Assembly: GCA_946184215.1 (NCBI GenBank)
Contig: CAMHER010000001.1
Location: 1-34,624, forward strand
DNA: 34,624 bases
Source: an uncultured Clostridia bacterium
Lineage (GTDB): Bacteria; Bacillota; Clostridia; Oscillospirales; Oscillospiraceae
Direction: 5' to 3'
Part shown: positions 30,449 to 34,624 of the stretch, in pieces
Layout: every line of letters begins with the position of its first letter
Position numbering within the stretch: the first letter of the stretch is position 1
Made by a program: the position numbers and the translations under genes
Notes under the pieces: generated by a model
Seen by the model: the letters and a program-made list of their open reading frames with translations, nothing else
What the model was told of the DNA's origin: nothing
Database searches by the model: none

Positions 30449-30477
30449 ATGACAAGCAGGTCGAAAAGTGTTATGAT
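30449..30477 (+). promoter_or_regulatory. Promoter of the MBOAT gene pair
   Basis: ATGACA (30449-30454), a 17-bp spacer and TATGAT (30472-30477), ending about 25 bases before the MBOAT start. Moderately good sigma-A match just after a strong terminator. Confidence 0.6.
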
Positions 30478-30502
30478 ATAGAAGATAGATTATAAAGGAT
30501 GG

Positions 30503-31930
30503 ATGGATTTGGTTTTCAGCTCTGCAATATTCCTTTTTGTTTTTTTGCCGGCGGTGTTTATTCTCTACCGGCTTGTTCCGTCGCGCACAGGGAAAAATGT
30601 GCTGCTGGCTGCTTCAAGCATCGTGTTTTATGCGTTCGGACAGCTTACCTATGTACCGCTTTTCCTTACATCGATTCTGATCAACTATGTTTCCGGTATC
30701 CTTTTGACACATTCTCGCAAATACAGGCGCCTCATTCTTGCGCTGTCTGTTTTTCTGAATATTGGGATTCTGGGAATATTTAAGTATACTGACTTTATTA
30801 TCGCAAATCTGAACCGTGCTTTTTCTCTTTCCCTTCCTTACGCCGGGATTGTTCTTCCGATCGGCATCTCTTTTTTTACCTTTCAGGGATTATCCTATAC
30901 GATCGACGTTTATCGGGACAAAGGAAACGGCACCGGCAACTTTCTGAAGCTTCTGGTCTACATCTCCTTTTTCCCCCAACTGATTGCCGGGCCGATCGTA
31001 AAATATCATGATATTTCCGCTCAAATCGACGAGAGAAGCTGCACACCGGAGGAGACCGCTCTGGGGGTTCGCCGTTTCCTATGCGGCCTGAGCAAGAAAA
31101 TACTGCTTGCCAATCCGATCGGATTAATAGCCGATCGGGTATTTAACGACTACCTCCCAAACGGGATCCATGATTGGCGCCTGATGTGGCTCGGCGCGAT
31201 CTGCTACACCCTACAGATCTACTATGATTTCAGCGGATACAGCGATATGGCCATCGGTTTGGGACATATGTTCGGCTTTACGTTTAACGAAAACTTTCTT
31301 TATCCCTACGGTTCGTCTTCCCTGAAGGAGTTCTGGCGCAGATGGCATATATCCTTGTCCTCCTGGTTCAAGGAGTATCTCTATATCCCGCTCGGTGGAA
31401 ACCGGAAGGGGAGGATCCGGACGCTCTTCAACAAAATGTTTGTCTTCTTTTGCACTGGCATCTGGCACGGTGCCAACTGGACGTTTGTTCTGTGGGGTTT
31501 CGGACATGGACTCTTATCAAGTCTTGAGGATTTGGGCGTGATCCCGGTTAAAAGGCTGAATGCAAGTCGTGCCGGACGCATCTTTTCCAAAATCTACACA
31601 CTCTTTGCCGTCATGCTGCTCTTTGTCGTCTTCCGTGCGGACTCAATTCCTGATGCCTTTAGCCTGATTCGCTATATGTTTTCGGGTTCCGCTGATTTGT
31701 ACGGGACGTATCTTTTCAAGTCTCTGCTGAATCCGGCCGCCTGTACGATCCTTCTGATCGCCTTGCTTTTTGCAGGCAATCTTCCCCGCTATATCCGGTC
31801 GGTAATAGGGGACAGCATGTGTGAAAGGCATCAGGGCTTTGTCAATCTGTTTTATCTTTTTTTATATATTCTTTGCGTTATGAGCCTTGCACGCGGCGGC
31901 TTCAATCCGTTTATCTATTTTCAGTTTTAG
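30503..31930 (+). CDS. MBOAT-family O-acyltransferase (AlgI/PatA-like)
   Basis: The 475-residue polytopic protein is an AlgI-type membrane-bound O-acyltransferase. It opens 'MDLVFSSAIFLFVFLPAVFILY' across the first helix. It contains 'GISFFTFQGLSYTIDVYRDK' and the signature region 'YPYGSSSLKEFWRRWHISLS', 'LYIPLGGNRKG' and 'CTGIWHGANWTFVLWG'. The invariant catalytic histidine is H322. Such proteins pass acetyl groups across the membrane to a partner acting on extracellular polysaccharide. The next gene encodes an AlgJ/AlgX-like partner 13 bases downstream, supporting that role. AAAGGA lies close to the ATG at 30503; a TTG at 30509 would give better spacing and is an alternative start. The target glycan is unknown. 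Confidence 0.93.
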   Translation: MDLVFSSAIFLFVFLPAVFILYRLVPSRTGKNVLLAASSIVFYAFGQLTYVPLFLTSILINYVSGILLTHSRKYRRLILALSVFLNIGILGIFKYTDFIIANLNRAFSLSLPYAGIVLPIGISFFTFQGLSYTIDVYRDKGNGTGNFLKLLVYISFFPQLIAGPIVKYHDISAQIDERSCTPEETALGVRRFLCGLSKKILLANPIGLIADRVFNDYLPNGIHDWRLMWLGAICYTLQIYYDFSGYSDMAIGLGHMFGFTFNENFLYPYGSSSLKEFWRRWHISLSSWFKEYLYIPLGGNRKGRIRTLFNKMFVFFCTGIWHGANWTFVLWGFGHGLLSSLEDLGVIPVKRLNASRAGRIFSKIYTLFAVMLLFVVFRADSIPDAFSLIRYMFSGSADLYGTYLFKSLLNPAACTILLIALLFAGNLPRYIRSVIGDSMCERHQGFVNLFYLFLYILCVMSLARGGFNPFIYFQF

Positions 31931-31943
31931 GGGGGAAGGCCGA

Positions 31944-33302
31944 TTGAGTAAGAAAACATTTTCCATCCTGTTTATTACGCTCTTTGTCTTCCTCAGCATT
32001 TGTCCCGTTGCGGGCATTCTTGTTTTTGGTCAAAGCAAAGCCGTTGCCAATGAAGTGCAGACGAGACCGCCAAAGCTGTTCCGCGGCGACGGAAGCTTCA
32101 ACACTTCCGTTACGAAGGATATAACAGATTACGTTGCGGACCATTTTGCCTTTCGCAATCAGCTGATCAATGCCTGGGCTGAACTGAACAGCACGGTTTT
32201 CCGTATTTCTGCTGAGGAGCAGGTCATTCTCGGAACAGACGGCTGGCTTTACTATTCCTCAACTGTGGATGATTACATGGGCAGGGGAATGGGAGACGCG
32301 GAGCTGCGCCTTATTGCCCGAAACCTTTCTCTCATGCAAGAGTATGCTGAAAAATGCGGCGTGGAATTTTTCTTTACCATTGCGCCCAATAAAAACAGTT
32401 TGTATCCTGAGCATATGCCCGCCTTTATTCCGCGTGCTCAGGATGCGTCAAACGCATCCCGCATTCGGCCCATGCTTGATGAATATGGGGTCCGATATAT
32501 TGACCTGTTTGCGCCGTTTTCCGACGAAAACGAGATCCTGTATTATCGAACCGACTCCCACTGGACAGATCGGGGGGCAGCGCTCGCTGCGGATATCCTG
32601 TTAAGTGAAATGAAAAGAGATACTTCTTATTTCACCAGCGCTTTTTCGCCCGGTGATCCGCACCGGGGAGACTTGTATGACATGCTTTATCCGACCGGGA
32701 AAAAGGCGGAGATGGCACAATGTTATGCGCCGGGCTTTTCCTTTGCTCTTGACGGCAATGCCGACGGCGGAAACGCGCTGACCCTTCACACGCTTAACGG
32801 CGAAAAAAACGGCAAACTGCTTTGCTGGCGCGACTCCTTCGGCGTTTCACTTTATCCCTATCTGGCAGACAGCTTTTCCGAGTCCTTCTTTTACCGTGAG
32901 GCAGCCTACCATCTCACACGAATGGAAAGCGCGCATTCTGATACGGTTCTGATTGAACTTGTAGAAAGGAATCTTGACTGGCTGCTCAGCTACGTTCCGG
33001 TTTTTCCTGCGCCGCAGCGTCAGATCAGTCTTGACCTGGCGGTTTCATCCGAACAGATCATATCCGCTGCAACCAGACCCGACAAAGAGAGCGGTCTAAT
33101 CTGTGTCTCAGGTGAAATACCGGAAGATCGCATACCGGATTCTGTTTATGTCAGGGCAGGGGATTGCCTGTATGAGGCATATCTTACCAAAAAAGACGGA
33201 AAGTGGGCTTTCCATGCTTATCTGGAAGAGGGGAGCGAGGCCAATGGCCTGTATCTCGCGTGTCAGAATGAGCTTGTGTTTTATCCAGTCGAAAAACAAT
33301 AG
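31944..33302 (+). CDS. AlgJ/AlgX-like SGNH acetyltransferase (DHHW family)
   Basis: The 452-residue protein has an N-terminal signal-anchor ('FSILFITLFVFLSICPVAGI') and an extracytoplasmic SGNH-like domain. Recognisable segments are 'VADHFAFRNQLINAWAEL' and 'ILGTDGWLYYSS'. The catalytic Asp-x-His is D204/H206 in 'TDSHWTDRGAALAADIL', and the nucleophile is S298 in 'CWRDSFGVSLYPYLADSF'. The D-x-H to Ser spacing (94) is nearly that of Pseudomonas AlgX (D174/H176/S269). It most likely transfers acetyl groups delivered by the upstream MBOAT protein to a surface polysaccharide. TTG at 31944 follows a GGGGGGAAGG ribosome site. A C-terminal part of about 90 residues after the catalytic domain is beta-rich and may bind glycan. 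Confidence 0.88.
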   Translation: MSKKTFSILFITLFVFLSICPVAGILVFGQSKAVANEVQTRPPKLFRGDGSFNTSVTKDITDYVADHFAFRNQLINAWAELNSTVFRISAEEQVILGTDGWLYYSSTVDDYMGRGMGDAELRLIARNLSLMQEYAEKCGVEFFFTIAPNKNSLYPEHMPAFIPRAQDASNASRIRPMLDEYGVRYIDLFAPFSDENEILYYRTDSHWTDRGAALAADILLSEMKRDTSYFTSAFSPGDPHRGDLYDMLYPTGKKAEMAQCYAPGFSFALDGNADGGNALTLHTLNGEKNGKLLCWRDSFGVSLYPYLADSFSESFFYREAAYHLTRMESAHSDTVLIELVERNLDWLLSYVPVFPAPQRQISLDLAVSSEQIISAATRPDKESGLICVSGEIPEDRIPDSVYVRAGDCLYEAYLTKKDGKWAFHAYLEEGSEANGLYLACQNELVFYPVEKQ

Positions 33303-33325
33303 TTTTCCAAAGGAGTTAATCAATC

Positions 33326-34243
33326 ATGCTTGAATTTTTGAAGCGGGAAGGCATCAAGCGGGATATTCTCCAGGAGATTGAGGAATTCAGATCGATCTAT
33401 CCGCTGGAAGATATTACCCATTATCGCGTACCGACGCCGACCTACCACTACTACGGAAAAGAGATTTGGGAAAAGGCGCTTACTGCGCTTCTCTCCGGAG
33501 AAAACTTACTTTTAGTGGGGCCGAAAGCAACCGGGAAAAATGTTCTTGCGGAAAATCTCGCCGCTGTTTTTTCGCGTCCGGAATGGGATATTTCATTTTA
33601 TCTGAACACGGATGCCGCCTCCCTGATTGGCACAGATACCTTTCGCAACGGGGAGGTGACGCTGCGTCACGGCCCGATTTTTCAGTGTGCCGAAATGGGC
33701 GGCTTTGGCGTATTGGATGAAATCAATATGGCGAAAAACGAATCTCTTGCCGTACTCCACGCCACCCTTGATTTCCGTCGGATCATAGATGTCCCTGGCT
33801 ATGACAGGATCACTCTGCACCCGGCAACACGTTTTATCGCGACCATGAATTATGGCTATGCCGGCACCAGAGAGCTTAACGAGGCGCTGATGAGCCGCTT
33901 TATGGTCATCAATATGCCGCTGATATCACAGGAAAATCTGAAAAAGCTTCTGCTGGCGCAGTATCCTAACTTGAAAGAAGTGTATGCCGAGCAGTTTTGT
34001 GCCCTTTTTGAGGAAATCAGGAAAAAATGTGAAAGCGGCGAGATCTCCACAAAAGCACTCGATTTGAGAGGGCTGATCGCTTCCATAAAACTGATCCGAA
34101 ACGGGCTGAACACAGCTCAAGCGCTTGAAATGGGAATTATCAATAAATCAACAGATGATTTTGAGCGGCAGCTGGTATCTGACATCGTCGCGGCCCGTAT
34201 CTCCGGTCAACTGACCGCAGCAGACCTGTTCGATGTGAAATGA
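33326..34243 (+). CDS. MoxR-type AAA+ ATPase
   Basis: The 305-residue protein is a MoxR/CbbQ-like AAA+ ATPase. The Walker A region is 'LLVGPKATGKNVLAENLA', with Asn72 where the usual Thr/Ser stands. Walker B is 'FGVLDEINMAKNESL', sensor 1 is 'RFIATMNYGYAG', and the arginine-finger region is 'LNEALMSRFMVI'. MoxR ATPases typically act as chaperones that insert cofactors or remodel complexes together with a von Willebrand A-domain partner encoded downstream. The following gene starts by a 4-base overlap and runs off the window. AAAGGAG lies upstream of the ATG at 33326, and the gap after the previous gene is 23 bases. The substrate complex is unknown. Confidence 0.9.
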   Translation: MLEFLKREGIKRDILQEIEEFRSIYPLEDITHYRVPTPTYHYYGKEIWEKALTALLSGENLLLVGPKATGKNVLAENLAAVFSRPEWDISFYLNTDAASLIGTDTFRNGEVTLRHGPIFQCAEMGGFGVLDEINMAKNESLAVLHATLDFRRIIDVPGYDRITLHPATRFIATMNYGYAGTRELNEALMSRFMVINMPLISQENLKKLLLAQYPNLKEVYAEQFCALFEEIRKKCESGEISTKALDLRGLIASIKLIRNGLNTAQALEMGIINKSTDDFERQLVSDIVAARISGQLTAADLFDVK

Positions 34244-34624
34244 ACGAGGTAAGCGAGCTTCAAAAAAGAAGAGCGGAAAATATGATCTGGAATGCGGCGC
34301 AGAATCATACCTTTACGCCGGATTTCAAGGCATATGATCAGAACGCCTGCGCAGATCTCTATTGGAATACCGTAATCGGAGCGGTTCGCCGTCACTACGA
34401 TTATCCGAAAATCGAGGCTGTTTTTCGTTCATTTCAGGAAGACGAGGATTCAGATGTCTATGAAGGTCTCCTCTGGCTGGGCCTTGAAAATGCCGTTTTT
34501 GAAAAAGAAAAAGAAGAGCGTCCTGTCTTAACTTCGCTGCGTGAGGAATACGCCAGGCGCTATGTTTCCAATCTGCGAACAACACATGATCTCCCGCTCC
34601 TTGATGCCATGTCATACGCGCATT
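34240..34624 (+). CDS. Protein coupled to the MoxR ATPase, N-terminal part (probable VWA-type partner; 3' end outside window)
   Basis: An ATG at 34240 overlaps the ATPase stop (ATGA), and the frame stays open to the window end for 128 codons. The visible part starts 'MNEVSELQKRRAENMIWNAA' and includes 'FTPDFKAYDQNACADLYWNT' and 'YEGLLWLGLENAVFEKEKEE'. It is charged, helical and without membrane segments. I do not recognise a domain in this fragment. The coupling to a MoxR ATPase suggests the usual partner, in which a C-terminal von Willebrand A domain would lie beyond the window. That assignment is inference from context. Confidence 0.7.
   Translation, partial: MNEVSELQKRRAENMIWNAAQNHTFTPDFKAYDQNACADLYWNTVIGAVRRHYDYPKIEAVFRSFQEDEDSDVYEGLLWLGLENAVFEKEKEERPVLTSLREEYARRYVSNLRTTHDLPLLDAMSYAH

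Overview
The window is a densely packed chromosomal segment from an endospore-forming member of the Clostridia. Mid-range GC, TTG/GTG starts with strong Shine-Dalgarno sites, a bacterial type A RNase P RNA, and the DUF3794/LysM, CotJ and SpoVM spore-coat genes all point to the Oscillospiraceae/Ruminococcaceae side of the class. This is inferred from gene content only; no 16S gene is present. There is no prophage, IS element, CRISPR array or tRNA. Most of the window is core genome.

Layout. (1) 1-3120: 3' end of mreB/mbl, then ispD-ispF (MEP isoprenoid pathway), then a DUF3343 protein translationally coupled to an EF2568-type cysteine desulfurase. (2) 3139-5736: a good vegetative promoter drives cdaA (c-di-AMP synthase), its membrane regulator cdaR and an RseC-like redox protein. 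(3) 5758-17532: a long run in nearly the same order as the Bacillus subtilis yloC-spoVM region: yicC/yloC, remA, gmk, rpoZ, priA, def, fmt, rsmB, rlmN, prpC, prkC, rsgA, a small membrane ORF, and a 26-codon spoVM. Relative to B. subtilis, coaBC, rpe and thiN are missing. (4) 17633-19129: a SipL-like DUF3794+LysM protein. (5) 19187-25880: yebC, pcp, rnpB (minus strand), murD, a methionine-gamma-lyase-family PLP enzyme and ligA. (6) 25942-26977: a cotJA-cotJB fusion gene followed by cotJC. (7) 26973-27178: a ~206-bp non-coding element made of six consecutive hairpins inside imperfect terminal inverted repeats. (8) 27191-29451, minus strand: a GPH-family sugar:cation symporter and an uncharacterised papain-fold (C39-like) protein. 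(9) 29579-33302: a membrane-anchored Pro/Glu-repeat protein, then an MBOAT O-acyltransferase plus AlgJ/AlgX-like SGNH partner, probably for surface glycan O-acetylation. (10) 33326-end: a MoxR-type AAA+ ATPase and the start of its downstream partner.

The most interesting part is 17225-19129. The rsgA terminator hairpin carries a perfect sigma-E -10 box (CATACAAT) at the start of its loop, with a partial -35 at 14-bp spacing. Mother-cell transcription would begin inside the hairpin, so the terminator could not form in that transcript. Downstream lie a 50-codon membrane ORF, a 26-codon SpoVM homologue with the diagnostic Leu-Pro-Lys at positions 8-10, and, behind a second sigma-E-like promoter, a SipL-like gene. 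Two of the three parts of the clostridial coat basement layer (SpoIVA, SpoVM, SipL) thus appear to be encoded side by side. Other notable items are the CotJA-CotJB fusion, the multi-hairpin element, the selenium-linked DUF3343/desulfurase pair and a MoxR ATPase with a non-canonical Walker A.
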